Source: Actinomadura sp. CNU-125
GTDB lineage: Bacteria; Actinomycetota; Actinomycetes; Streptosporangiales; Streptosporangiaceae
Assembly (NCBI RefSeq): GCF_001942465.1
Contig: NZ_MKJY01000244.1
Location: forward strand, 1-58,410
DNA: 58,410 bases
Reading direction: 5' to 3'
Below the pieces are notes generated by a model. It made no database searches and was not told where the DNA came from. It saw only the letters and a list, made by a program, of their open reading frames with translations. Shown one piece after another: positions 7,739-15,913 of the stretch; within the stretch, counting starts at the first letter, position 1, and each line of letters begins with the position of its first letter. A program made the translations under genes and the position numbers.

Positions 7739-8536
7739 TCAGTGGCGGCGGGCGCCGGTCAGCAGCCGTTCCACCTGCTCGGCGGCGCGGCGGAGGCGGG
7801 GGAGGCGGTCCGCGTGGGCCTCGAAGCGGGCCTCGGGGCCGCCGAGGCTGAGGCTCCCGTACGGTTCCCCGTGCAGCCGGACGGGCACGGCGAGGGCGGC
7901 GACGTGGGCGTCGTACTCGCCGATCGTGAACGCGTAGCCGAGTTCGCGGACGCGGTGGAAGCGGCGTTCGAGCGCGTCCGGGTCGGTCAGCGTGCGGCCG
8001 GTGAAGCGGGCCGTGGGGCGGTCGCGGAACAGCCGGCGCCGCAGCTCCTCGGGGACGAACGCGAAGTACGCCTGGGCCGTCGCGCCCGCGTGCGCCGGGT
8101 ACAGCTCGCCGACCAGCGGGTAGTAGCGCAGCGGGCCTTCGGGGCCGTCGACCGCCGCGACGCACCGGATGTGGAAGCCGTCCGGGACCGACAGCAGCGC
8201 GGTGTCGCCGGTCTGCCGGGACAGGTCCGCCAGGATCGGCAGGACCAGCATCCGCAGCGAGCCGGAGCGCTCCCAGGTCCGGCCGAGGTGCAGCGCGGCG
8301 GGGCCGATCCGGTAGCGGCGCGTGTCGGGGTCGGCGACGAGGAAACCGCGGTGCGCGAGCGTCGCGAGGACCCGCTGGGCGACGGACTTGTCCCAGCCGA
8401 ACTCCTCCGCCACCTCCGTCACGCCCCAGTCGGTGCGGTGCCGGTCGAAGCCCAGCAGGACGAGCAGCGCCCGATCGGCCGTCTGCAGCAGGCCGCGCGG
8501 GGTGTCGCGGTCCGCCGCGAAGCCCGAACCCGGCAT
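7739..8536 (-). CDS. IclR-family transcriptional regulator
   Basis: A 265-residue IclR protein. The N-terminal winged HTH spans about 15-75 (LQTADRALLVLLGF, GVTEVAEEFGWDKSVAQRVLATLAHRGFL) and the C-terminal GAF-like effector domain runs from about 85 on (LADLSRQTGDTALLSV, FTIGEYDAHVAALAVPV). It is the first gene of a two-gene unit with pepE and is divergent from the DUF1177 gene, so it probably controls both directions from the 95-base spacer. That spacer contains gttgc (8567-8571) and gcaac (8591-8595) arms and a tandem cgataa repeat. Confidence 0.9.
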   Translation of the reverse strand: MPGSGFAADRDTPRGLLQTADRALLVLLGFDRHRTDWGVTEVAEEFGWDKSVAQRVLATLAHRGFLVADPDTRRYRIGPAALHLGRTWERSGSLRMLVLPILADLSRQTGDTALLSVPDGFHIRCVAAVDGPEGPLRYYPLVGELYPAHAGATAQAYFAFVPEELRRRLFRDRPTARFTGRTLTDPDALERRFHRVRELGYAFTIGEYDAHVAALAVPVRLHGEPYGSLSLGGPEARFEAHADRLPRLRRAAEQVERLLTGARRH

Positions 8537-8631
8537 CCGTCCTCCCGTTGTGAATAGCGGGACAAAGTTGCCGATAACGATAACAGGGCTGCAACCTGGG
8601 GAAACATGCTCCTCGCCAGCAAGGAACGCCC

Positions 8632-9596
8632 ATGCTCAAGCACGTCCTCGCCGTGATCGACCGCCTCGACGACCCGGCGGCGTCCGGCCGCTCGCTCGCC
8701 CAGTTCCTCGACGCCGCCGCGGGCCCCGCCGGTTCGGGCGCCGAGATCGTCACCGTCCGCGGCGGCAAGGGATCCACGGACTTCGTGCGCGTGCGCGTCC
8801 CGGGCCGCCGGGGCCGCGCGGCGGGCGGGGACGCCCCCACGCTCGGGATCGTCGGGCGTGCTCGGCGGCGTCGGCGCCCGCCCCGAGGTCCTCGGGTTCA
8901 GGTGACGGCGACGGCGCGGCCGCGCTCGCGGCGGCGGCCAAGCTGCTGGAGATGCGCTACCGGGGCGACGTCCTCGACGGCGACGTCGTGATCGCCACGC
9001 ACGTCTGCCCGGACGCGCCCACGCAGCCCCACGACCCCGTCCCGTTCATGGACTCCCCGGTGGACATCGCCGTCATGAACGAGCACGAGGTGACTTCCGA
9101 CATGGACGCCGTGCTGTCCATCGACACCACCAAGGGCAACACGATCATCAACCACCGGGGGCTGGCGCTGTCGCCGACCGTCAAGCAGGGCTACATCCTG
9201 CGCGTCAGCGACGCCCTGGCCGCCCTGCTGGCGGTCGTCACCGGCGAACCCGCCGTGACCTACCCGATCACCACGCAGGACATCACCCCGTACGGCAACG
9301 GGGTCTACCACCTGAACTCGATCCTGCAGCCCGCGACCGCGACGGACGCGCCCGTCGTCGGCCTCGCCGTCACCGCCGCGTCCGCCGTGCCCGGCTGCGC
9401 CACCGGCGCGAGCCACGAGACCGACATCGCGGCCGCCGCGCGGTTCGCGGTGGAGGCGGCCAAGGCGTTCGGCGCGGGCACCCTCGCCTTCCACGACCGG
9501 GACGAGTACGAGGCGCTCGTCGCGCGCTACGGCTCCCTGGCCCACCTGCAGACCCTCGGCCGGGACGACCGGACGGACGGCCGGACGGACGGCTAG
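8632..9596 (+). CDS. DUF1177 family protein (two frameshifts)
   Basis: ATG 8632 follows AAGGAA at good spacing and opens MLKHVLAVIDRLDDP, the usual DUF1177 N-terminus. The family sequence then runs through three frames: APTLGIVG, then VLGGVGARPEVLG after a shift near 8858, then SGDGDGAAALAAAAKLLEMRYRGDVL after a shift near 8900, and from there intact to the stop. Conserved blocks THVCPDAPTQPHDPVPFMDSPV and CATGASHETDIAAAARF are present. Each break needs a net loss of two bases. The function of DUF1177 is not established. Its divergent partner here is iclR-pepE, which hints at peptide or amino-acid-amide metabolism, but that is inference. The C-terminus ends in a small TDGRTDG repeat. Confidence 0.78.
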
Positions 9597-10352
9597 ACCG
9601 CGGCGGCCTCGCGCGCCGTCAGCAGCGCCTCGTCGTAGCGCCGCACGACCAGTTCGGCGACCTCGGGGGCCGCGCCCAGCCGCGCGGACGGCGTCGGCAC
9701 CGGCCGCCAGGGCCGCGTCGCGGACCTTGTCGGTGAAGTAGCCGGGCGCCAGGAAGTAGGACGCGACGACGACGCGCGGGGCGCCCGCCTCGCGCAGCGC
9801 CGCGACCGGCCTCGGCGGGCGTCGGGCTCGCGGCGGACGCGTACGCGGCGGCGGTGTCCCACCAGCCGCGGGCCCGCCACCGGCCGGCCAGCGCGGCGAC
9901 GGTCGCGTTCGCCGGACGGCGTCGCTGGAACCGGCCGACACCACCACGACGGCCGTGTCCGGGGAGCCGGGCCGCACGTCCGCCTCCGCGAGCCGCCGCT
10001 CCAGCGCGGCCGTCAGTAGGGGGTGCGGGCCGAGGGTCCCGGCGGTGCGCAGCCGCAGCCGCGGATGCCGGGACCGGACCCGGGCCAGCACGCCCGGGAT
10101 GTCGGTCTTGCTGTGGTACGCGGCGGTGAGCAGCAGCGGCAGCACCACCGCGTCCTCCACGCCGTCCCCGGCCAGCCCGTCCAGCACCCGGCCGGGCGCG
10201 GGCGCGGCGTGGTCCAGGAAGGACGGCAGCACCGGCACGTCCGGGCGGCGGACCCGGACGGCGCGGAGCAGCTCGGTGACGGTCGTGGCGGCGCGCGGGT
10301 CCCGGCTCCCGTGCGCCACCGCGACCATCGGCGGGGTCGTCGGGAAGGTCAC
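9593..10352 (-). CDS. Sirohydrochlorin chelatase (CbiX-like; frameshifted)
   Basis: Class II chelatase that inserts metal into sirohydrochlorin, supplying sirohaem to the sulfite reductase encoded upstream. The first 140 residues are clean: MVAVAHGSRDPRA with the metal-site His, LPLLLTAAYHSKTDIPG with the second His, and VVVVSAGSSDA. The frame then breaks near 9905 (one G missing), 9810 and 9680. Reading across the breaks recovers NATVAALAGRWRARG, VVVASYFLAPGYFTDKV and LGAAPEVAELVVRRYDEALL, the second chelatase half. The GTG start at 10352 overlaps the cysH stop (GTGA), so translation is coupled. The end overlaps the convergent DUF1177 stop. Confidence 0.82.
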
Positions 10353-11059
10353 AGGTGAATGCCGCACTCGGTCTTGCCCATTCCGGCCCAGCGGCCGCTG
10401 CGCGGGTCCTCGCCGGGCGCGACCGGACGGGTGCACGGCGCGCAGCCGATCGAGGGGTAGCCGTCGTAGTGGAGGGGGTTGACCAGCACCCCGTTGTCCT
10501 CGATGTAGTTGTCCATGTCCTCCTGGGACCAGTCCAGGATCGGGTTGACCTTCACCATGCCGCGCTTGCGGTCCCACTCCACGACCTTGCGGTCGCGGCG
10601 GCTGGCGGTCTCGTCCCGCCGGATGCCGCTGAACCACGCCATGTAGCCCTCCAGGGCGCGGCCCAGCGGCTCCACCTTCCGCAGGTGGCAGCACAGGTCG
10701 GGGTTGCGGCCGAACAGCCGCGGGCCGAGCGCCGCCTCCTGCTCCTCGACCGTCCGCGACGGCGTCACATTGATCACGTTCACCGGGTAGACGGCCTCGA
10801 CGGCGTCGCGCGTCCCGATCGTCTCGGCGAAGTGGTAGCCGGTGTCGACGAACAGGACGTCGATGCCCGGCTTGACCTTCGACACCAGGTGGATCAGGGC
10901 CGCGTCCGACATGGACGAGGTGAGGCAGATGCGGTCGCCGAACGTGGCGGCGGCCCACCGGATGACCTCCAGGGTGGGCGCGCCGTCCAGCGCCGCGGCG
11001 GCGGATTCGACGACGTCTTCGAGATCTAGGGCCGGTCTGTCGGTCTCCAGGAGTGTCAC
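10349..11059 (-). CDS. cysH: Assimilatory adenylyl-sulfate (APS/PAPS) reductase
   Basis: A 236-residue thioredoxin-dependent APS/PAPS reductase that makes sulfite. It has the SSMSDAALIHL nucleotide-binding segment, DTGYHFAET, and the C-terminal ECGIHL motif carrying the catalytic cysteine. The paired cysteines in DLCCHLRKVEP and GCAPCTRPV are the four ligands of the [4Fe-4S] cluster that marks the APS-reductase type rather than the cluster-free PAPS enzymes. The GTG at 11059 follows AAGGAG and overlaps the stop of the zinc-ribbon gene as GTGA. It is the third structural gene of the sulfate-reduction operon. Confidence 0.93.
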   Translation of the reverse strand: MTLLETDRPALDLEDVVESAAAALDGAPTLEVIRWAAATFGDRICLTSSMSDAALIHLVSKVKPGIDVLFVDTGYHFAETIGTRDAVEAVYPVNVINVTPSRTVEEQEAALGPRLFGRNPDLCCHLRKVEPLGRALEGYMAWFSGIRRDETASRRDRKVVEWDRKRGMVKVNPILDWSQEDMDNYIEDNGVLVNPLHYDGYPSIGCAPCTRPVAPGEDPRSGRWAGMGKTECGIHL

Positions 11060-11220
11060 CGGGAGTTCTCCTTGGTTGTGCGGGGGGCTCCAACGCCGAG
11101 GAACTTCAAACTGAAGGAACGGACGCAGTCGGGACAGAACCACGAGCCCGTTTCCTCCCGGGGCTCGAGGCTCTCCTCGCCGCAGTACGGGCAGTAGAAC
11201 GGCGCCATCCGCTCGCTCAT
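11056..11220 (-). CDS. Conserved 54-residue zinc-ribbon protein
   Basis: A tiny protein with two CxxC pairs, FYCPYCGEESLEP and SWFCPDCVRSFS, forming a predicted single zinc ribbon, then a short basic tail. It lies between the sulfite reductase (35-base gap) and cysH (stop overlaps the cysH start). A small protein is known at this position in streptomycete cys operons, so the context is conserved. Its role is not known to me; a metal or redox accessory role in sulfite reduction is a guess. Confidence 0.82.
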   Translation of the reverse strand: MSERMAPFYCPYCGEESLEPREETGSWFCPDCVRSFSLKFLGVGAPRTTKENSR

Positions 11221-11255
11221 GGGTGCTCCTACTCGGATCCGCTGCTCGGTTTCCG

Positions 11256-12923
11256 CTACTTGAGGTCGGCTTCGTCGGCGCGCTGCACCCACGCGGCGAA
11301 CGCCTCGCCGTCGGTGCGCTGCTCGTCGAACCTGCGCACGACCCGCTCGACGTAGTCGCCGAGTTCGGCCGAGGTCGTCTTCAGCCCGCGGACCTTCTTG
11401 CCGAACGTCGCGCCGAGCTTGCCGCCCAGGTGGATCTGGAAGCCCTCGACCTGGTCGCCGTTCTCGTCCACGACGAGCTGGCCCTTGAGGCCGATGTCGG
11501 CGACCTGGATGCGGGCGCAGGCGTTCGGGCAGCCGTTGACGTTGATCGACAGCGGCTCGTCGAAGTCGGGCAGCCGCTTCTCCAGCTCGTCGATCAGGTC
11601 CATCGCGCGCTGCTTGGTGTCGACGATCGCGAGCTTGCAGTACTCGATGCCGGTGCAGGCCATCGTGTGCCGCCGGAACGTGGACGGGCGCACCTGCAGG
11701 TCGTGCTCCGCCAGTTCGGCCGCGAGCGCCTCGGTGTTCTTCTCCGGGACGTCCAGGATGACCATCTTCTGCTCGATGGTCGTGCGGACGCGGCCCGACC
11801 CGTACTTCTCCGCGAGGTCGCCGATGACGCCGAGCAGCTCGCCGTTCACCCGTCCGGCGCGCGGCGCGAACCCCACGTAGAAGTTGCCGTCCTGCTGGCG
11901 GCGGATGCCGACGTGGTCGCGGGTCGCGACCGGGGCCGCCGGCTCCGGACCGTCCGGCAGCGCGTACCCGAGGTACTCCTTCTCCAGCACCTCGCGGAAC
12001 TTGACCGGGCCCCAGTCCTTCATGAGGAACTTCAGCCGGGCGCGGTTGCGCAGCCGCCGGTAGCCGTAGTCGCGGAAGATGGACGTGACGCCGTGCCAGA
12101 TCTCGTGCGTCTGCTCCGGCTTCACGAACACGCCGAGGCTCTGCGAGAACATCGGGTTCGTCGACAGGCCGCCGCCGACGAAGATCTGGTAGCCGACCTC
12201 GCCCTCGTCGTTCCGCACGCCGACGAACGCGATGTCGTTGATCTCGTGGACGGTGCAGTGCGACGTGCAGCCGGACAGCGTCGTCTTGTACTTGCGCGGC
12301 AGGTTCGAGAACTCGGGCGAGCCGATGTAGCGGTCGTGGATGCCGCGCAGGTCGGGCGTCGCGTCGATGATCTCGTCCTCGGCGATCCCGGCCAGCGGGC
12401 AGCCCATGATCGTGCGCGGGGTGTCGCCGCACGCTTCGGTCGTGTGCAGCCCGACCGCTTCGAGCTTCTCCCAGATCGCGGGGACGTCCTCGATCCGCAC
12501 CCAGTGCAACTGCACGTTCTGCCGGTCGGTGATGTCGGCGGTGTTCCGCGCGTAGCGCGTGGAGATGTCGGCGATCGTCCGGAGCTGCGGGCCGCTGAGC
12601 TGGCCGCCGTCGATCCGGACGCGCAGCATGAAGTACTTGTCTTCGAGTTCCTCGTCTTCGAGCGCACCGGTCCGGCCGCCGTCGATGCCCGGCTTGCGCT
12701 GGGTGTACAGGCCCATCCAGCGGAACCGTCCGCGCAGGTCGGCGGGGTCGATCGAGTCGAAGCCGGACTTGGAGTAGATGTCGATGATCCGCTGGCGGAC
12801 GTTCAGCCCGTCATCGTTCTTCTTGTTCTCTTCGTTCTTGTTCAGCGGTTCCCGGTAGCCGAGGGCCCACTGGCCCTCGCCCTTCTTGCGCTTGATCGCG
12901 GGTGGCACGGCGCGCGTCCTCAT
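11256..12923 (-). CDS. Ferredoxin-dependent sulfite reductase (NirA/SirA type)
   Basis: A 555-residue sirohaem/[4Fe-4S] reductase that takes sulfite to sulfide. It has the duplicated nitrite/sulfite reductase layout: ferredoxin-like half domains (GRFRWMGLYTQRKPGIDGG, DITDRQNVQLHWVRIEDVP) and the cluster motifs ACTGIEYCKLA and NGCPNACARIQ, whose four cysteines bind the cluster that bridges to sirohaem. NirA/SirA-type proteins of this form in actinobacteria are assimilatory sulfite reductases, and cysH two genes downstream supports that. I give ATG 12923; GTG 12908 (MPPAIKRKKG) has a better-spaced GAGGA and may be the true start. A leader peptide precedes the gene by about 140 bases. Confidence 0.93.
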   Translation of the reverse strand: MRTRAVPPAIKRKKGEGQWALGYREPLNKNEENKKNDDGLNVRQRIIDIYSKSGFDSIDPADLRGRFRWMGLYTQRKPGIDGGRTGALEDEELEDKYFMLRVRIDGGQLSGPQLRTIADISTRYARNTADITDRQNVQLHWVRIEDVPAIWEKLEAVGLHTTEACGDTPRTIMGCPLAGIAEDEIIDATPDLRGIHDRYIGSPEFSNLPRKYKTTLSGCTSHCTVHEINDIAFVGVRNDEGEVGYQIFVGGGLSTNPMFSQSLGVFVKPEQTHEIWHGVTSIFRDYGYRRLRNRARLKFLMKDWGPVKFREVLEKEYLGYALPDGPEPAAPVATRDHVGIRRQQDGNFYVGFAPRAGRVNGELLGVIGDLAEKYGSGRVRTTIEQKMVILDVPEKNTEALAAELAEHDLQVRPSTFRRHTMACTGIEYCKLAIVDTKQRAMDLIDELEKRLPDFDEPLSINVNGCPNACARIQVADIGLKGQLVVDENGDQVEGFQIHLGGKLGATFGKKVRGLKTTSAELGDYVERVVRRFDEQRTDGEAFAAWVQRADEADLK

Positions 12924-13060
12924 CTGTGGTCGTGAGGGACGCGTAGCGCACCGGCAGTCTCGTTCGGCCGGCTCGACGCTGAGCGGGAGAAGTCAAAGGT
13001 GACGCCGATGCACCACGCGCCCGGCTGGAGCTGGAGATGTGCGGGGGCGTGGTCGGGGCG

Positions 13061-13138
13061 TCACCGACAGATCGCGCTGCGGACGCGCAGGAAGTCGACG
13101 TGCCGGCGCTTGGCCAGCAACGGGTCCGCAGCAGTCAT
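13061..13138 (-). CDS. Putative 25-residue leader peptide of the sulfate-reduction operon
   Basis: ATG 13138 opens a 25-codon frame that ends in VRSAICR and a stop. The RRHVDFLRV core followed by a cysteine next to the last residue is the hallmark of short leader peptides found upstream of actinobacterial sulfur genes. It lies 138 bases before the sulfite-reductase start on the same strand. The spacer contains arms accacg and cgtggt that could form an attenuator-like hairpin. I infer cysteine- or sulfur-responsive attenuation, with the ribosome pausing at the near-terminal Cys codon. Confidence 0.7.
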   Translation of the reverse strand: MTAADPLLAKRRHVDFLRVRSAICR

Positions 13139-13221
13139 ACCTGAACTCTGACATGACGTCTCGCGGCCTGTCCAGTTACGTCCAGGATGCGGACGCGTGA
13201 GAAGAGTCATCGTTTCCGCTC

Positions 13222-13452
13222 TCACCCTTGCCGCCGCCAGTTCACGGCGGGCTCGCTCTTCCCCGCGTCGGTCCCGGAGTCCGTTCCCGCGCCGGGACCG
13301 GAGTCTTCGCCGGTGCCCGGCCTCCGGTCGCCCCGCGCGTCCGACCGCGTCGTCGGCTCGCGCGTCGCCGGTCCGTCCCGGTGCTGGCAGTCGCACCACG
13401 AACCGCCACGGCACTCCTCGTGGCGGCGATCACGGCACGGCTCGCATATCAC
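13222..13452 (-). CDS. Small Cys-rich protein, probable metal-binding N-terminus
   Basis: A 76-residue protein whose first 25 residues hold five cysteines and two histidines (ICEPCRDRRHEECRGG, SWCDCQHRD), spaced like a zinc-binding knuckle. The rest is Gly/Asp/Thr/Pro-rich and likely disordered. A similar short Cys-rich N-terminus is familiar in actinobacterial hypotheticals. The function is unknown. It precedes the leader peptide on the same strand but is separated from it by more than 80 bases. Confidence 0.65.
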   Translation of the reverse strand: MICEPCRDRRHEECRGGSWCDCQHRDGPATREPTTRSDARGDRRPGTGEDSGPGAGTDSGTDAGKSEPAVNWRRQG

Positions 13453-13753
13453 GGTTCCATTGTCCCCGATGAATCGCGATGCTCACCCCCCCGTCCCCTG
13501 TGCCCCGCGCCACGCTCCCCGCCCGGCGCGTCCGGGAGGGGCGGCTCGCCCGGGGGTAGGTGAGTTCGGGGGAGGGAACGCGGCGGCTGCAATGATCTTG
13601 GGCGGGCCGGTGCCCGGCTGCGTCAGAGGAGTCATCCGGCGGAACGGGACGGGACGGACGGTCGAACGGGGGAGTCGTGCGAGGCGCGGAGCGGGGCGGA
13701 AAATCGGGCGGTCCGGGACGTCGCGGGCGGCGCACGCTCTACGGTGAGGCGGT
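13453..13753. other. Intergenic region without a recognised gene
   Basis: About 300 bases between the Cys-rich gene and the BrkB-family gene. It is C/G-rich with runs such as cccccc. I see no frame with protein-like character, no RNA gene and no clear operator. Confidence 0.5.
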
Positions 13754-14822
13754 GTGACGACCGTCTCCGACGCGGAGGACGTCCCCTCGGCCGGGGACGC
13801 GGAACCAGACGAGGGCCCCTCGGGGCCGCGGCGCGGCCTGCCCGGACGGGCGGCGCGCGCGTGAGCGGCGCGGCGCGGTCCGCGGAGCGCGGGCCGTCCC
13901 GCGGGTGGCGTGGCTGCTGGTCAAGGGGACGACCGTGACCGCGTTCCGGCACCGGGTCACCGGGCTCGCGGCCGAGGCGGCGTTCTTCGCGCTGCTGTCG
14001 CTGCCGCCGCTGGTGATCGGCCTGATCGGCACGATGGGGCACCTGCGCGGCGCGCTCGGGGCCGGGACGGTCGGCGAGATCCGCTCGTGGGCGATCGAGC
14101 AGGCCCGGACGGTGCTGACCGGCCCGTCGGTCGACTCGGTGGTCGTCCCGCTGATCGACGACGTGATCGAGGGCGGCAACGCCAACATCGTGTCGATCGG
14201 GTACCTGATCTCGCTGTGGGCGGGATCGCGGGCGACGAACGTGTACGTCGACACGATCACGATCGCGTACGGGCTGTCGGGCGTCCGCGGGGTGATCCGG
14301 ACGCGGCTGCGCGCGTTCTTCCTGTACCTGGTCGGGCTGCTGGTGATGCTGGTCGTCATCCCGCTGCTGGTGCTGGGGCCGACGCTGGTGACGCACGTGC
14401 TGCCGGAGAGCGCCGACTTCGTCCGGATCCTGTACTGGCCGGTGGTGGTGACGGGGTCGATCGTGTTCCTCGCGCTGCTGTACCACATGAGCGTCCCGGT
14501 GCGGACCGCCTGGTACCGGGAGGTGCCGGGCGCGGTGCTGGCGCTGCTGATCTGGATCGCGGGCAGCTTCTCGCTCCGGATCTGGCTGGCCGGGTCGCTG
14601 CGCGGGGTGTCGGTGTACGGGTCGCTCGCGGCGGCGATCGCCGTGCTCGCCTGGCTCTATGTCGCGGCGTTCGCGGTGCTGATCGGCGCGGCGCTGAACG
14701 CGGAGATCGACCGGCTGTGGCCCAGCGCGGGGACGGCGCGCGCGCGGGCCGTCCGGGAAGCGCAGGACGGCGAGGACGCAGGTGAGGGTGATGCAACGGA
14801 GGGTAAAAACTCCGCCGGTTAA
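13754..14822 (+). CDS. YihY/BrkB-family membrane protein (N-terminal frameshift)
   Basis: A YihY/BrkB integral membrane protein with about six helices. Characteristic parts are AFRHRVTGLAAEAAFFALLSLPPLVIGLIG, the LWAGSRATNVYVDTITIAYG block, and helices at FFLYLVGLLVMLVVIPLLVLG, PVVVTGSIVFLALLYH, VLALLIWIAGSFSLRIWL and AIAVLAWLYVAAFAVLIGAALNAEID. The intact frame begins near 13865. An acidic N-terminus starting at GTG 13754 (MTTVSDAEDVPSAG) stops one frame away at 13864, so one indel near 13860 probably splits a single protein; GTG 13905 is the fallback start. The family was once called ribonuclease BN, which is obsolete, and its true function is uncertain. Confidence 0.8.
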
Positions 14823-14861
14823 ACCCATGAAAAGGCTAAACATGTCGTAACCTCGGCGTAC

Positions 14862-15845
14862 ATGACCCTTCGTGAGGAGACCCGCCGGATCCGGACCGTG
14901 ACCGGCACGATCGCGACGTCCGACATCACCGGTCCGGTGCTTTCCCACGAGCATCTGCGCCTCGATCTGCGGTGGCCGTCGCGGCCCGCGCTGGTCGGCT
15001 CCGACCCCCGCCGCTGGCTGGACGAGGAGAAGGCCGTCAAGCACGAGCTGGCGGCGCTGCGCGCGGAGCACGGGCTCGGCCTCGTCGTCGATCTGACCTG
15101 CTCGGGCATGGGACGCGACGCCGCGTCGCTCGCCCGCGTCGCGGCCGCCGCCCGGGTCGCGGTGGTCGCCGCGACGGGCGTGTTCACCGAGCCGTTCCAC
15201 CCCGCGTTCGTCCGCGAGGCGCTGGCCGCGGCGGAGGCCGGGACCGGCCCGTCCGCGGTGGACCGGCTCGCCGAGCGGCTGCTGGCCGAGATCGGCTTCG
15301 GCATGGACGGGACGAACGCGCTGCCCGGCGTGATCGGCGAGATCGGCACGTGGGGCGAGGCGCCCACCGAGACCGAGGAGCTGTGCCTGCGCGCCGCCGC
15401 CCGCGCCGCCCGCTACTCCGGGCTGCCGGTCGCCACCTACGGCCGCGCGGGCCTGGCGCAGCTGGAGATCCTCACCGTGGCCGGGCTGGCGCCCGAGCGG
15501 GTCGCCGTCGGCCAGCAGGACCGGGTGGACGACCCGGGGCAGCACCGCAAGATCGCCGAGGCGGGCGCGTACGTCTCGTTCGGGACGCTGGGCCTGGCGG
15601 GCGACGACGAGACGGTCCTCGGCGCCCGCGTCCGCGCCGTCATGGACATGCTCGACGCCGGGCACGCCGACCGGGTGCTGCTGAGCACCGGCGTGTCCCG
15701 CATGACGCAGGTCGGCCGCTACGGCGGCGCCGGGTACGGCTACCTGTTCGAGACGTTCCTGCCCGCGCTGCGCGCCGCCGGGGCCGACGACGCCACCCTT
15801 GACGGGATCCTTCACGACAACCCGCTCAGGTGGCTCTCTTCCTGA
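14862..15845 (+). CDS. Phosphotriesterase-family homologue lacking several metal ligands
   Basis: A 327-residue TIM-barrel protein of the phosphotriesterase family. The first metal motif is kept (SHEHLRLDLR, HxH near residues 28-30), as is the Glu of VIGEIGTW at the bridging position. Three later ligand positions are changed: the usual THT is TYG (VATYGRAG), the usual IGHxD is VGQQD, and the usual SxD is STG (LLSTGVSR). The C-terminal GGAGYGYLFETFLPALRAAG and DNPLRWL segments are typical. It therefore probably cannot hold the canonical binuclear centre and may be a non-hydrolytic or altered-substrate member. ATG 14862 is well placed. The 3' gene is a phosphoribosyltransferase. Confidence 0.82.
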   Translation: MTLREETRRIRTVTGTIATSDITGPVLSHEHLRLDLRWPSRPALVGSDPRRWLDEEKAVKHELAALRAEHGLGLVVDLTCSGMGRDAASLARVAAAARVAVVAATGVFTEPFHPAFVREALAAAEAGTGPSAVDRLAERLLAEIGFGMDGTNALPGVIGEIGTWGEAPTETEELCLRAAARAARYSGLPVATYGRAGLAQLEILTVAGLAPERVAVGQQDRVDDPGQHRKIAEAGAYVSFGTLGLAGDDETVLGARVRAVMDMLDAGHADRVLLSTGVSRMTQVGRYGGAGYGYLFETFLPALRAAGADDATLDGILHDNPLRWLSS

Positions 15846-15913
15846 CAAATCCCCGCCGGGCGGGGTAGGGCTCCGGGGTGAAGGTGCAAGCGACCCCGGA
15901 GGGGGTGTGCGCG

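Noticed and set aside
8537..8631. A defined IclR operator in the iclR/DUF1177 spacer
   Set aside because: The gttgc/gcaac arms are short and 19 bases apart and the cgataa repeat is direct; too weak to list as a separate site.
8898..11093. A 731-codon minus-strand frame covering the chelatase and cysH
   Set aside because: Only the segment around 9730-10352 reads as chelatase; the rest is an out-of-frame reading of cysH and of the DUF1177 complement.
13632..15848. A 738-codon minus-strand open frame
   Set aside because: It is antisense to the BrkB-family and phosphotriesterase genes; it shows His/Arg/Asp/Gln-rich shadow composition and no domain.
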